Under the pieces are notes generated by a model. It made no database searches. It saw nothing but the letters and a program-made list of their open reading frames with translations, and was not told where the DNA came from. From the NCBI RefSeq assembly GCF_021246445.1, contig NZ_JAJQXW010000003.1, positions 310,001 through 374,000 on the forward strand: DNA of 64,000 nt, in the 5' to 3' direction. This DNA is from Rhabdothermincola salaria. Its GTDB lineage: Bacteria > Actinomycetota > Acidimicrobiia > Acidimicrobiales > Acidimicrobilacustridaceae. A program made the position numbers and the translations under genes. How positions within the stretch are numbered: the first letter of the stretch is position 1; each line of letters begins with the position of its first letter. Positions 33,394-42,270 of the stretch are shown piece by piece.

Positions 33394-34611
33394 CTACTCG
33401 ATGCGCAGGCCGGAGATGGCCCGGCTGATCACGAGGCGCTGGATCTCGCTGGTGCCCTCGAAGATGGTGAAGATCTTGGCGTCGCGGTGCCAGCGCTCGA
33501 CCGGGTACTCGCGGGTGTAGCCGTACCCACCGAGGATCTGGATGGCCTGCTCGGTCGCCCAGACCGCCACCTCGCCCGCCTTCAGCTTGGACATCGAGCC
33601 CTCGCCGGCCACGAACTCCTTGCCGGTCGCCGCCATCCACGCGGCGCGATGCACGAGCAAGCGGGCCGCGTCGATCTCCATCTTCATGTCGGCCAGCTTG
33701 AAGGCGATGGCTTGGTTCATGATGATCGGCCGGCCGAACGCCTCGCGCTCCTTGGCGTAGTCGAGGGCGTACTCGTAGGCGGCCCGGGCCACGCCGAGGG
33801 CCTGGGCCCCCACCGCCGGCCGAGTGGCCTCGAAGGTGGCCATCGCCGGCTGCTTGGCGCCGGTCCGGCCCTTGTCGCGGCCGCGAGCCAGGCGATCGTC
33901 GAGCTTCTCCTTGCCGCCGAGGAGGCACCGCCCGGGCACCCGCACGTCGTCGAGGACCACCTCGGAGGTGTGCGACGCCTTGATGCCGTGCTTCTTGTAC
34001 TTCTGGCCCATGGAGAGGCCCTTGGTGCCGGGCGGCACGACGAAGCTGGCCTGGCCCCGCCCCTTGAGCTCGGGGTCGACGGCGGCGACCACGACGTGCA
34101 CGTCGGCGATGCCGCCGTTGGTGATCCAGGCCTTGGTGCCGTTGAGCACCCACTCGTCGGTGGCCTCGTCGTAGACGGCTCGGGTGCGCAGCGACGAGAC
34201 GTCGGACCCCGCGTCGGGCTCGCTCACGCAGAAGGCACCGAGCTTCACGTCGTCGGCGGTGCCGTAGCACTGGGGCACCCATTCCATGACCTGGTCCTGG
34301 GTGCCGTTGCCGGTGATGCCGGCGGCGGCGAGACCCGAGCCGAAGATCGACAGGCCGATGCCCGCGTCACCCCAGAACAGCTCCTCGATGGCGACCGGCA
34401 GGGTGAGCCCCTGGGGGTCGGCCATGGCGTTGGCCATGAACTCCCAGCCGTAGAGGCCGACGTTGGCGGCTTCCTGCACGATCGGCCAGGGGAACTCTTC
34501 CTTCTCGTCCCACTCCTCGGCGGCGGGGCGCACCACCGAGGCGGCGAAGTCGTGGACCCACTCCTTGATGGTGAGCTGGTCCTCGTTGAGCTCGAGGCTG
34601 AAATCGGCCAT
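33394..34611 (-). CDS. Acyl-CoA dehydrogenase
   Basis: This 405-residue FAD flavoprotein oxidises acyl-CoA thioesters to enoyl-CoA. It has the N-terminal helical domain, the middle beta domain (AFCVSEPDAGSDVSSLRTRA, then WVLNGTKAWITNGGIAD), and a C-terminal helical domain with the FAD/dimer motif (QILGGYGYTREYPVERWHRD). The catalytic base lies in IFEGTSEIQRLVISR (Glu). The chain-length preference cannot be read. The ATG has a GAGG site. An inverted repeat, GTTACC-N4-GGTAAC, 63-78 bases upstream suggests control by a TetR-type regulator. Confidence 0.92.
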   Translation of the reverse strand: MADFSLELNEDQLTIKEWVHDFAASVVRPAAEEWDEKEEFPWPIVQEAANVGLYGWEFMANAMADPQGLTLPVAIEELFWGDAGIGLSIFGSGLAAAGITGNGTQDQVMEWVPQCYGTADDVKLGAFCVSEPDAGSDVSSLRTRAVYDEATDEWVLNGTKAWITNGGIADVHVVVAAVDPELKGRGQASFVVPPGTKGLSMGQKYKKHGIKASHTSEVVLDDVRVPGRCLLGGKEKLDDRLARGRDKGRTGAKQPAMATFEATRPAVGAQALGVARAAYEYALDYAKEREAFGRPIIMNQAIAFKLADMKMEIDAARLLVHRAAWMAATGKEFVAGEGSMSKLKAGEVAVWATEQAIQILGGYGYTREYPVERWHRDAKIFTIFEGTSEIQRLVISRAISGLRIE

Positions 34612-34673
34612 GGGGCACCTCGCTGGTGTGAGTCGTCGTGGGGTCCGAGGGGGTCGAACCCGCCTCCCTCCAA

Positions 34674-34689
34674 GTTACCCGCCGGTAAC
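34674..34689. promoter_or_regulatory. Perfect inverted repeat, candidate operator of the acyl-CoA dehydrogenase
   Basis: GTTACC-CGCC-GGTAAC, two perfect 6-bp arms with a 4-base spacer, lies between cysS and the acyl-CoA dehydrogenase start. It resembles TetR-family operators of fatty-acid genes and matches the element before tetR at 22711. Confidence 0.5.
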
Positions 34690-34743
34690 CGCGGTGACCA
34701 CCATCAGGCTCTCGGGCCGGGGTGGAAGCACCGTCGGCGGGGC

Positions 34744-36114
34744 TCAGGCCCGACGGACCTGGGTGCCCTCGGCGGTGTCCTCCACCAGCCACCCGGCGCC
34801 CGACAGCTCGGCCCGCAGGGCGTCGGCGGTGGCGAAGTCCTTCGCCGCCCGGGCCTCGTCGCGGCGGCGGGCCAGGTCGCGGATCTCGTCGGGCACGTCG
34901 TGAGCCTCGGCCGCCAGCACCAGGCCGACCGCCTCGGTGATCGCTCCGATGGCTCGCACCAAAGGGGCGGCGGTCCATCGGTCGCCGGCATCGAGCGCGG
35001 TGTTGACCCGGGTGACCAGGCCGAACAGCAGTGCCACCGCCGCCGGGGTGTCGAGGTCGTCGTCCATGGACCGGCGGAACTCGGCGAGGGCGTCGGCGTC
35101 GGGCTCCACCTCGGAGCTGTCGAGCGCCAGCCCGACCCCCTTGGCCCGGCGGGCCACCGCGTCGAGGCGTTCGAGCGCAGCCGAGGCATCGGCGGTGGTG
35201 GACGGGGTGACCTCGAGCGGGCTGCGGTAGTGGGCCCGCAGCACCAACAACCGGTAGGCGCGGGGGTCGGTGCGCTCGACGAGGTCGAGCAGGGTGGTGA
35301 AGTTGCCCAGGCTCTTGGACATCTTCTCGCCGCCCACCTCGACGAAGCCGTTGTGCACCCAGTGCCGGGCGAACGTCCGCCCCGTGGCGACCGCCTGGGC
35401 GCGCTCGTTCTCGTGGTGGGGGAACGCCAGGTCCTGGCCGCCACCGTGGATGTCGAAGCCGTCGCCCAACAGGTCGAGCGACATCACCACGCACTCGGTG
35501 TGCCAGCCGGGCCGGCCCTCGCCCCACGGCGACGGCCACGACGGCTCGCCGGGCCCGGAGAACTTCCAGAGGGCGAAGTCGACCGGCGAGCGCTTGTGCT
35601 CGGCCACCTCGACCCGGGCGCCGGCCTGCAACGACTCGAGCGACTGGCGCGCCAGCAGCCCGTAGTCGTCGACGACGGCCGGGCTGAAGTAGACGCCGTC
35701 GTCGGAGACGTAGGCGTCGCCCCGCCCGACCAGGTCGACGATGAGCTCGACCATGCGCTCGACGTAGGCGGTGGCGTGGGGGTCGTGGTCCGGGCGGGCG
35801 ACACCGATGGCCTCCATGGCCTGCCACCAGATGGCCTCGTTCTCGGCCGCCACCTCGTCGGTGCTGCGGCCGCTCTCGACGGCGCGCGCCATGATCTTGT
35901 CGTCGATGTCGGTGATGTTCGACACGTACGTGACGTCGAGGCCCGACCAGGTGAGGTAGCGGCGCAGCACGTCGAACACCAGCGAGAAGCGACCGTGACC
36001 GAGGTGCGGCGGCCCGTACACGGTCGGTCCGCACACGTACATCGACACCTTGCCGGGCTCACGGGGCTCGAACGGGACGACCCGTCCCTGGGCGGTGTCG
36101 AAGAGGTGCAGCAC
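34744..36114 (-). CDS. cysS: Cysteinyl-tRNA synthetase
   Basis: This 456-residue class I synthetase charges tRNA-Cys. It has the zinc/ATP site CGPTVYGPPHLGH (a HIGH variant, with Cys28), TDIDDKI, the zinc ligands in GWHTECVV and PHHENERAQ, the KMSKS loop (GEKMSKSLGNF), and a C-terminal DALR-type helical domain (AKDFATADALRAEL). The related mycothiol enzyme MshC lacks most of the C-terminal region and is shorter, so CysS is favoured. The GTG at 36114 has TAGCGT six bases upstream and no ribosome-binding site. It diverges from valS across 83 bases. Confidence 0.93.
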   Translation of the reverse strand: MLHLFDTAQGRVVPFEPREPGKVSMYVCGPTVYGPPHLGHGRFSLVFDVLRRYLTWSGLDVTYVSNITDIDDKIMARAVESGRSTDEVAAENEAIWWQAMEAIGVARPDHDPHATAYVERMVELIVDLVGRGDAYVSDDGVYFSPAVVDDYGLLARQSLESLQAGARVEVAEHKRSPVDFALWKFSGPGEPSWPSPWGEGRPGWHTECVVMSLDLLGDGFDIHGGGQDLAFPHHENERAQAVATGRTFARHWVHNGFVEVGGEKMSKSLGNFTTLLDLVERTDPRAYRLLVLRAHYRSPLEVTPSTTADASAALERLDAVARRAKGVGLALDSSEVEPDADALAEFRRSMDDDLDTPAAVALLFGLVTRVNTALDAGDRWTAAPLVRAIGAITEAVGLVLAAEAHDVPDEIRDLARRRDEARAAKDFATADALRAELSGAGWLVEDTAEGTQVRRA

Positions 36115-36120
36115 GTCGAC

Positions 36121-36126
36121 ACGCTA
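36121..36126 (-). promoter_or_regulatory. -10 hexamer of a probable leaderless cysS promoter
   Basis: TAGCGT on the minus strand, six bases before the GTG start. The divergent valS gene has TAGCCT at 36181-36186, eleven bases before its ATG. Confidence 0.45.
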
Positions 36127-36180
36127 CCGGCGCCCTCGCGCCCCGCCCGAACGGCTTCGGGGACCGGCGAGGGTCGGCGG

Positions 36181-36186
36181 TAGCCT
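36181..36186 (+). promoter_or_regulatory. -10 hexamer before valS
   Basis: TAGCCT lies eleven bases before the valS ATG; the mRNA leader would be absent or very short. Confidence 0.38.
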
Positions 36187-36197
36187 CGGCGCCACCT

Positions 36198-38825
36198 ATG
36201 AGCCCGGCAGCCCCCACCCCCCGCGACACCTGGACCGTTCCCGAGAAGCCCACCCTCGACGACCTCGAGGACCGCTGGGGCGAGGTCTGGGAGCAGCAGG
36301 GCACCTACCGCTTCGATCGCACCGCAGAGCGCCCCGACGTGTACTCCATCGACACGCCGCCGCCCACGGTGAGCGGGTCGCTGCACGTGGGCCACGTGTT
36401 CAGCTACACCCACACCGACACCATCGCCCGCTACCAGCGCATGCGGGGCAAGGCCGTCTTCTACCCCATGGGCTGGGACGACAACGGCCTGCCCACCGAA
36501 CGTCGGGTGCAGAACTACTACGACGTCCTCTGCGACCCGTCGTTGCCCTACGACCCCCACTTCGAGATCCCCACCCCGGTCGAGACACGCACCAAGGCCG
36601 AGCGCAAGGCCCCCAAGGTCCACATCAGCCGGCGCAACTTCATCGACCTGTGCAACCACCTCACCGCCGAGGACGAGAAGGTCTTCGAGGACCTCTGGCG
36701 CCACCTCGGGCTCTCCGTCGACTGGTCGATGACCTACGCCACCATCGACGAGCGCTGCCAGCGCGTCGCCCAGCGTGCCTTCCTGCGCAACCTCCAGCGA
36801 GGCGAGGCCTACCAGGCCGAGGCCCCGGTGCTGTGGGACGTCGACTTCATGTGCGCCGTCGCCCAGGCCGAGCTCGAGGACCGCGAGCAGGCCGGTGCCT
36901 ACCACCGCCTGCCCTTCCACGGCCCCGACGGCGACGTGTTCATCGAGACCACCCGACCCGAGCTGCTGCCCGCCTGCGTGGCCCTCGTCGCCCACCCCGA
37001 CGACGAGCGCTACCAGCCCTTGTTCGGCACGACGGTGCGCACCCCCCTGTTCGGGGTGGAGGTCGAGGTCGTGGCCCACGAGCTGGCCGATCCCGAGAAG
37101 GGGTCCGGCATCGCCATGATCTGCACCTTCGGCGACCTCACCGACGTGATCTGGTGGCGCGAGCTGCAGCTGGCCACCCGATCCGTGGTGGGCGAGAACG
37201 GTCGGCTGCTGGCCGAGGCCCCCGAGTGGATCGCGGCCGCCGGGGCACCGGCCGAGGCGGCCTACGGCGAGCTGGCCGGCAAGAACGTCAAGCAGGCCCA
37301 GGCCCGCATCGTGGAGCTGCTCACCGAGAGCGGTGAGCTGGTCGGGGAGCCCAAGCCCATCACCCACCCGGTGAAGTTCTTCGAGAAGGGCGACCGCCCC
37401 CTCGAGATCGTCACCAGCCGCCAGTGGTACCTGCGCAACGGCGGCCGCGACCTCGACCTGCGCGACGCGCTGCTGCAGCGGGGCCACGAGCTGCACTGGC
37501 ACCCGCCCCACATGCGGGTGCGCTACGAGAACTGGGTCAACGGCCTCAACGGCGACTGGCTGGTGAGCCGCCAACGGTTCTTCGGGGTGCCGTTCCCGCT
37601 GTGGTACCCGGTCCTCGACGACGGCACCGTCGACCACAGCCGCCCCGTCCTCCCGCCCGAGGACGCCCTGCCCGTCGACCCGTCGACCGACGTCCCTCCC
37701 GGCTACGACGAGGCCCAGCGGGGCCAGCCGGGCGGCTTCGTGGGCGACCCCGACGTCATGGACACCTGGGCCACGTCGTCGCTCACCCCCCAGATCGCCA
37801 CCGGCTGGGGCGAGGACGACGACCTGTTCGCCCGCACCTTCCCCATGGACCTGCGCCCCCAGGCCCACGAGATCATCCGCACCTGGCTGTTCTCCACGAC
37901 CGTGCGCGCCCACCTCGAGCACGACTCGCTGCCGTGGCGCAACGCGGGCATCTCCGGATGGGTCCTCGACCCCGACCGCAAGAAGATGTCCAAGTCCAAG
38001 GGCAACGTGGTCACCCCCATGGGCCTGCTCGAGCAGTACGGCTCCGACGCCGTGCGCTACTGGGCAGCCAGCGGCCGGCCCGGCACCGACACCGCCTTCG
38101 ACGAGGGCCAGATGAAGGTCGGGCGCCGCCTGGCCATCAAGTTGCTCAACGCCAGCCGTTTCGCCCTCGGCCTCGGTGGCGGCGACGGTGCCGCCCGGGC
38201 CACCGACACCACCGTGGTCACCGAACCGCTCGACCGGGCCGAGCTGGCCCGTCTCGCCGAGCTGGTCGACGACGCCACCGCCGCCTTCGACGCCTACGAC
38301 TACGCCCGAGCCCTCGAGCGCACCGAGTCGTTCTTCTGGTCCTTCTGCGACCACTACCTCGAGCTGGTGAAGGGACGGGCCTACGGCGCCCGCGGCGACG
38401 AGGCCGCCTGGTCGGCGCAGGCCACGCTGCAGCTCTCGCTGTCCACGCTGCTGCGCCTCTTCGCCCCCTTCCTCCCCTTCGTCACCGAAGAGGTGTGGTC
38501 GTGGTGGCAGGACGGCTCGGTCCACACCGCGCCGTGGCCCGATGCCTCCACGCTGCGCGACATCGCCGACGACGGCGATCCCCTGGTGTTCGAGCTGGCC
38601 GCCGCCGTGCTGGGCGACGTGCGCAAGGCCAAGACCGAGGCCAAGCGCAACCTCAAGTGGCCGGTCGACCGAGTCGTCGTCACCGACCACGAGCCCCGGG
38701 CGCGGGCCCTGCGCGCCGCGGTCGACGACGTGCGCGAGGCCGCCAACGCCGCCGAGGTCGTGGTCGAGGTCACCGCCGAGCCCTCGATCGAGGTCACCCT
38801 GGCGTCGGAGCCCGACGACACCTGA
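36198..38825 (+). CDS. valS: Valyl-tRNA synthetase
   Basis: This 875-residue class I synthetase charges tRNA-Val. It contains the HIGH region (TVSGSLHVGHVFSYTHTDTI), the editing (CP1) domain (IETTRPELLPACVALVAHPD), the KMSKS loop (DRKKMSKSKGNVVTPMGLL) and the anticodon-binding domain. The motif DDNGLPTERRVQNYY is typical of the archaeal/eukaryotic-like ValS group found in several actinobacteria. The usual C-terminal coiled-coil tRNA arm is short. The ATG at 36198 is the first start after the divergent cysS promoter. A 50-bp perfect palindrome follows 59 bases after the stop. Confidence 0.93.
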   Translation: MSPAAPTPRDTWTVPEKPTLDDLEDRWGEVWEQQGTYRFDRTAERPDVYSIDTPPPTVSGSLHVGHVFSYTHTDTIARYQRMRGKAVFYPMGWDDNGLPTERRVQNYYDVLCDPSLPYDPHFEIPTPVETRTKAERKAPKVHISRRNFIDLCNHLTAEDEKVFEDLWRHLGLSVDWSMTYATIDERCQRVAQRAFLRNLQRGEAYQAEAPVLWDVDFMCAVAQAELEDREQAGAYHRLPFHGPDGDVFIETTRPELLPACVALVAHPDDERYQPLFGTTVRTPLFGVEVEVVAHELADPEKGSGIAMICTFGDLTDVIWWRELQLATRSVVGENGRLLAEAPEWIAAAGAPAEAAYGELAGKNVKQAQARIVELLTESGELVGEPKPITHPVKFFEKGDRPLEIVTSRQWYLRNGGRDLDLRDALLQRGHELHWHPPHMRVRYENWVNGLNGDWLVSRQRFFGVPFPLWYPVLDDGTVDHSRPVLPPEDALPVDPSTDVPPGYDEAQRGQPGGFVGDPDVMDTWATSSLTPQIATGWGEDDDLFARTFPMDLRPQAHEIIRTWLFSTTVRAHLEHDSLPWRNAGISGWVLDPDRKKMSKSKGNVVTPMGLLEQYGSDAVRYWAASGRPGTDTAFDEGQMKVGRRLAIKLLNASRFALGLGGGDGAARATDTTVVTEPLDRAELARLAELVDDATAAFDAYDYARALERTESFFWSFCDHYLELVKGRAYGARGDEAAWSAQATLQLSLSTLLRLFAPFLPFVTEEVWSWWQDGSVHTAPWPDASTLRDIADDGDPLVFELAAAVLGDVRKAKTEAKRNLKWPVDRVVVTDHEPRARALRAAVDDVREAANAAEVVVEVTAEPSIEVTLASEPDDT

Positions 38826-38884
38826 GCCGCGCCCCGTTCCGTCACCCCGGCCCGGCGCGCCCGGGCGCCCCGCCCGAACGCGCC

Positions 38885-38934
38885 CTTCTTGCATGAGATC
38901 GTCGCTGCCGGCAGCGACGATCTCATGCAAGAAG
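38885..38934. repeat. Perfect 50-bp palindrome, copy 2 of a dispersed element
   Basis: CTTCTTGCATGAGATCGTCG plus CTGCC (38885-38909) is followed with no spacer by its exact reverse complement (38910-38934). It is AT-richer than its surroundings and could extrude as a cruciform. It lies between valS and an APC permease on the same strand. The outer 13 bases recur at 8539. It may work as a terminator, but the perfect 25-bp arms go far beyond what a terminator needs. Confidence 0.95.
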
Positions 38935-38989
38935 CAGATGGGGTGTGGCACGGTCGTGAGGTGAGCCGCCCCTCCCGACCTCCTCGTCC

Positions 38990-40687
38990 GTGAGCGACCA
39001 GGGCCCGCCGGCATCCGGAACGGAGGCCGGAACGGAGGCCGGCACGGGCGCCGCCGGCACCGACCCCGCCCCGAGGCGGGCCGTCGGTCCGGTGGGGCTC
39101 ACGTTCGTGGCCGTCGGCGGCGTGATCGGCTCGGGATGGCTCTTCGGTCCGCTGTTCGCCGCCCAGTTCGCCGGGCCGTCGTCGATCCTGGCCTGGGTGT
39201 TCGGCGGCCTCATGGTGATGATCGCGGCGCTCACCTTCGCCGAGATCGCCGCCATGTTGCCGGTCATGGGTGGCCTCGGCCGACTCCCCCAGTTCAGCCA
39301 CGGCCGCACCGTGGGCACCATGATCGGCTGGACCGCGTGGGTGGGCTACGTCACCGCCGCACCCATCGAGACCCAGGCCCTCCTCGAGTACGTGAGCAAC
39401 GAGGACGCGTTCGGCTGGCTGTTCACCGGCGACGGCTCCGACGGGCAGAACCCGCTCAGCACAGGGGGGTTGGCGGTGGCGGCGGGCCTCCTCGCCGCCT
39501 TCACGGTCGTCAACGCCTACGGGGTGCGCCTCTTCGCCCGGGTCAACACCCCGCTGACCTGGTTCAAGATCGCCGTGCCGCTGGTGGCGGCCGTCGCCCT
39601 GCTCACGCGCTTCGACGCCGACAACCTCACGAGCCAGGGCTTCGCCCCCGAAGGCGTCCGGGGCGTCATGGCCGCCATCTCCTCGGGCGGGGTGATCTTC
39701 GCCTTCCTCGGCTTCCGCCACGCCCTCGACATGGCCGGCGAGGCTCGGAGGCCGCAACGGACGGTGCCCATCGCCCTCACCGCGTCGTTGGCCATCTGCA
39801 TCGTCATCTTCGTCCTCGTCCAGCTCGGCTTCGTCGGCGCGTTGTCCGCCTCGGACCTCACCGGCGGGTGGGGCGACCTCGACATCGAAGGGGCCAACGG
39901 TCCGGTGGCCGGCGTGCTGGCGGGTCTGGGGATGGCGGTGGTGGCGAACCTGGTGCTGGCCGACGCCGTCGCCGGGCCGCTCGGCGCCGGCCTGGTGGCC
40001 TCCGCCTCCACCGCCCGGCTCAGCGTCGCCGTCAGTCGCAACGGGCTCTTCCCGCGCGCCATCCGATCGATGTCGCGCCACGGCGTGCCGCTGCGGGCCC
40101 TGGTGCTCAACACCATGGTCGGCTTCGTGATCCTGGTGGCCTTCCGGGACGGCTGGCGGGAGATCCTGACCTTCAACGCCGGCGCCATCGTGCTGTCCTT
40201 CGCGGCCGGACCGGTCACCTTGCTGGCCCTGCGCCGGCAGATCCCCGACCGGCCACGTCCGTTCCGCCTCCCGGCGGTGAACCTGGTGGCGTCGGTGGCC
40301 TTCGTGGTGGTGGGCCTCATCGTGTACTGGACCGGCTGGGACACGCTCTGGAAGCTCATGGTGCCCCTCGCCGTGGGCGCCGTGCTCTACGCCTGGCAGG
40401 TGGTGCGCCGCCCCGACGAACGGTCGCAGCTCGACCTGGCCCAGGCCTGGTGGCTCGCGCCGTACTACGGCGGCCTGCTGGCCATCTCCTACGCCGGCAA
40501 CTTCGACGGCGGCCGGGCGCTCGTGCCCTTCGGATGGGACGTGGTGCTGGTGGCCGCCTTCTCCCTGGCCGTGCTGCCCCTCGCGGTGCGGGCCCGGCTG
40601 CCCGACGACGAGGCCCGGCGCTACATCGCCGAGGACGATGACGAGCAGCCGCCCGACGATCCCCCATCGACGGCCACGGCGCGGTGA
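38990..40687 (+). CDS. APC-superfamily amino acid permease
   Basis: This 565-residue membrane transporter has about twelve to fourteen hydrophobic helices. The first conserved APC block is intact (VGLTFVAVGGVIGSGWLFGP, a GxGxIxGSGWLFG pattern), and helix 6 carries a GVIFAFLGF segment. The sequence resembles the aspartate:proton symporter (YveA-like) branch of the family, but the substrate is not certain. The N terminus is hydrophilic with a small repeat (GTEAGTEAGTG), and the C terminus is acidic. The GTG start lies 55 bases after the palindrome. It converges with the next gene with only 10 bases between stops. Confidence 0.85.
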   Translation: MSDQGPPASGTEAGTEAGTGAAGTDPAPRRAVGPVGLTFVAVGGVIGSGWLFGPLFAAQFAGPSSILAWVFGGLMVMIAALTFAEIAAMLPVMGGLGRLPQFSHGRTVGTMIGWTAWVGYVTAAPIETQALLEYVSNEDAFGWLFTGDGSDGQNPLSTGGLAVAAGLLAAFTVVNAYGVRLFARVNTPLTWFKIAVPLVAAVALLTRFDADNLTSQGFAPEGVRGVMAAISSGGVIFAFLGFRHALDMAGEARRPQRTVPIALTASLAICIVIFVLVQLGFVGALSASDLTGGWGDLDIEGANGPVAGVLAGLGMAVVANLVLADAVAGPLGAGLVASASTARLSVAVSRNGLFPRAIRSMSRHGVPLRALVLNTMVGFVILVAFRDGWREILTFNAGAIVLSFAAGPVTLLALRRQIPDRPRPFRLPAVNLVASVAFVVVGLIVYWTGWDTLWKLMVPLAVGAVLYAWQVVRRPDERSQLDLAQAWWLAPYYGGLLAISYAGNFDGGRALVPFGWDVVLVAAFSLAVLPLAVRARLPDDEARRYIAEDDDEQPPDDPPSTATAR

Positions 40688-40697
40688 TCCCGAGGGC

Positions 40698-42179
40698 TCA
40701 ACCGGCGGTGCCGGTGGCCGACGAGGCCAGCCACTGGTCGATGGGCGCGTAGTCGTCGGTGAGCACCGGGGCGTCGTCGACGAAGGCCTCGAGGTCGGCC
40801 CCGGTGAGCACGACATCGTCGAGGCCCCGCGCCGCCACCGCGGCCTCGAGGGCCGCCACCGGGATCTCGTCGTCGCTGGCCAGCACCACCACGTTGGAGC
40901 CGCTGCGGCCCTCGATGGTGGCCGCCGGGGCGATCACGGCCACGTGGGCGAACACCTCGGCGAAGGTGGCGGCCTCGGACCGGGTGAAGCGCAACGGTGG
41001 GCGGTCGATGAGGTTGGCCACGTAGATCCCCCCGGGACGCAGCACCCGGTGGACCTCCGTCACGAACTCCTCGGTGGTGAGGTGCCAGGGTGCCGCCAGG
41101 CCGCCGAACGCGTCGCCGTACACGATGTCCTGGCTGGCGTCGGGCACCTCGAGCACCAGGCGACGCCCGTCGCCGAGGCGGACCTCGAGGTCGACGTCGG
41201 TGGGCGGCGGGAGCTGCTCGTCGACGAGGTCCACCAGGCCGTCGTCGATCTCGAGCACCACCGAGCTCGTGTCGGGGCGAGTGGCCTGCAACCAGCGGGG
41301 CATGGTGAAGGCGCCGCCGCCCACGTGCAGGGCGTCGAGGGCGGAGTCGGTGGGGAAGAAGGCGTCGGTGGCCGCCGCGAAGAGCTGCGTGTAGGCGAAC
41401 TCCAGGTGGGCGGGATCGGCTTCGTCCACGTAGCTGTGGCGCAGCGTGTCGAGCCAGAGCACCTGCCCGGTCGGGCGGTCGGGGTCGGGCGCCACCCGGG
41501 CGCAGTGGTAGGTGGTCTCCACCTCGCAGGGGTCATCGACGACGGCGCCGAGCCCGAACCCGGCCAGCACGGCCACGGCCACCGCGCCCGCCGACCCCCA
41601 GCGCAGGCGGTCGAGCAGGACCCAGGCCACCAGCCCGCCGACGATGAGCAAGCTCCCGATGACCACGATGGTCACCGAGGTGGGGGCGGCGCCGATGAGC
41701 ACGAAGCCGGCGAGGAAGGTGCCGATGATGGCGCCGGCGGTGCCCAGCGCCGAGATCCGCCCCACGATCTGGCCGGTCACGGCGAGGTCGTGCAGCTCGA
41801 GCTTGACCACCACGGGCGACACTGCGCTCAGCACGGCGGCGGTGGGGAAGAACCCGAGTCCGGAGAGCAGCAGCACCATCTCCACCTGACCGCCCCCGAC
41901 CTGGCCCACCGTGCGCACCACCGGGACCGCGACGATGGCGAGCACCCCGCCGGCCACGAGCAGCGGGCCGATGAGGCGGCGGGGATCGATCCGGTCGGCC
42001 AGGCGCCCGCCGGCCCAGGTCCCCAGGGCGATGCCGGCCAGCACCGTGCCGATGACCCCGCTGTAGGTCTCGAGCGTGTCGCCCACGTAGGGAGCGAGGA
42101 GGCGGCCGGCCAGGATCTCGAGGATCAAGATGGCGGCCGACGTGGTGAAGACCAGGAACCCGGCCACGAAAGGAGGCAT
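40698..42179 (-). CDS. Membrane-fused spermidine synthase-like protein
   Basis: This 493-residue fusion joins seven to eight transmembrane helices (PFVAGFLVFTTSAAILILEI, LEYS-like LETYSGVIGTVLAGIALG) to a Rossmann aminopropyltransferase/methyltransferase-like domain. The latter has LDALHVGGGAFTMPRWLQ, SVVLEIDDGLVDLV and DIVYGDAFGGLAAPWHLTT. Such fused MFS/spermidine synthase proteins are widespread in actinobacteria, but polyamine synthesis has rarely been shown for them. The ATG at 42179 is preferred to an in-frame TTG 15 bases earlier. It stands alone between convergent and tandem neighbours. Confidence 0.82.
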   Translation of the reverse strand: MPPFVAGFLVFTTSAAILILEILAGRLLAPYVGDTLETYSGVIGTVLAGIALGTWAGGRLADRIDPRRLIGPLLVAGGVLAIVAVPVVRTVGQVGGGQVEMVLLLSGLGFFPTAAVLSAVSPVVVKLELHDLAVTGQIVGRISALGTAGAIIGTFLAGFVLIGAAPTSVTIVVIGSLLIVGGLVAWVLLDRLRWGSAGAVAVAVLAGFGLGAVVDDPCEVETTYHCARVAPDPDRPTGQVLWLDTLRHSYVDEADPAHLEFAYTQLFAAATDAFFPTDSALDALHVGGGAFTMPRWLQATRPDTSSVVLEIDDGLVDLVDEQLPPPTDVDLEVRLGDGRRLVLEVPDASQDIVYGDAFGGLAAPWHLTTEEFVTEVHRVLRPGGIYVANLIDRPPLRFTRSEAATFAEVFAHVAVIAPAATIEGRSGSNVVVLASDDEIPVAALEAAVAARGLDDVVLTGADLEAFVDDAPVLTDDYAPIDQWLASSATGTAG

Positions 42180-42270
42180 CCCACCAGGATGCAACCACCG
42201 GCCCCGGACCGCGCCATCAGGACGGCCGGCCGGTCGGGTTCCGGCCGCCTACCGCCGCGACGGGCCGGGC

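Noticed and set aside
34640-34670. tRNA-like T-arm (GGGTTCGACCC on the minus strand followed by an acceptor-like GGACCCC)
   Set aside because: No matching 5' acceptor strand (GGGGTCC), D-arm or anticodon arm was found within 90 bases; it is probably chance in GC-rich DNA.
35484-39014. 1176-codon antisense reading frame over cysS and valS
   Set aside because: Both synthetases on their own frames have full family motifs; the antisense frame has low-complexity Gly/Val/Leu/Asp-rich sequence typical of GC-rich shadows.
42180-42194. TTG start for the spermidine synthase-like protein
   Set aside because: The in-frame ATG at 42179 starts directly before the first transmembrane helix; the TTG adds only five residues and has no better ribosome-binding site.
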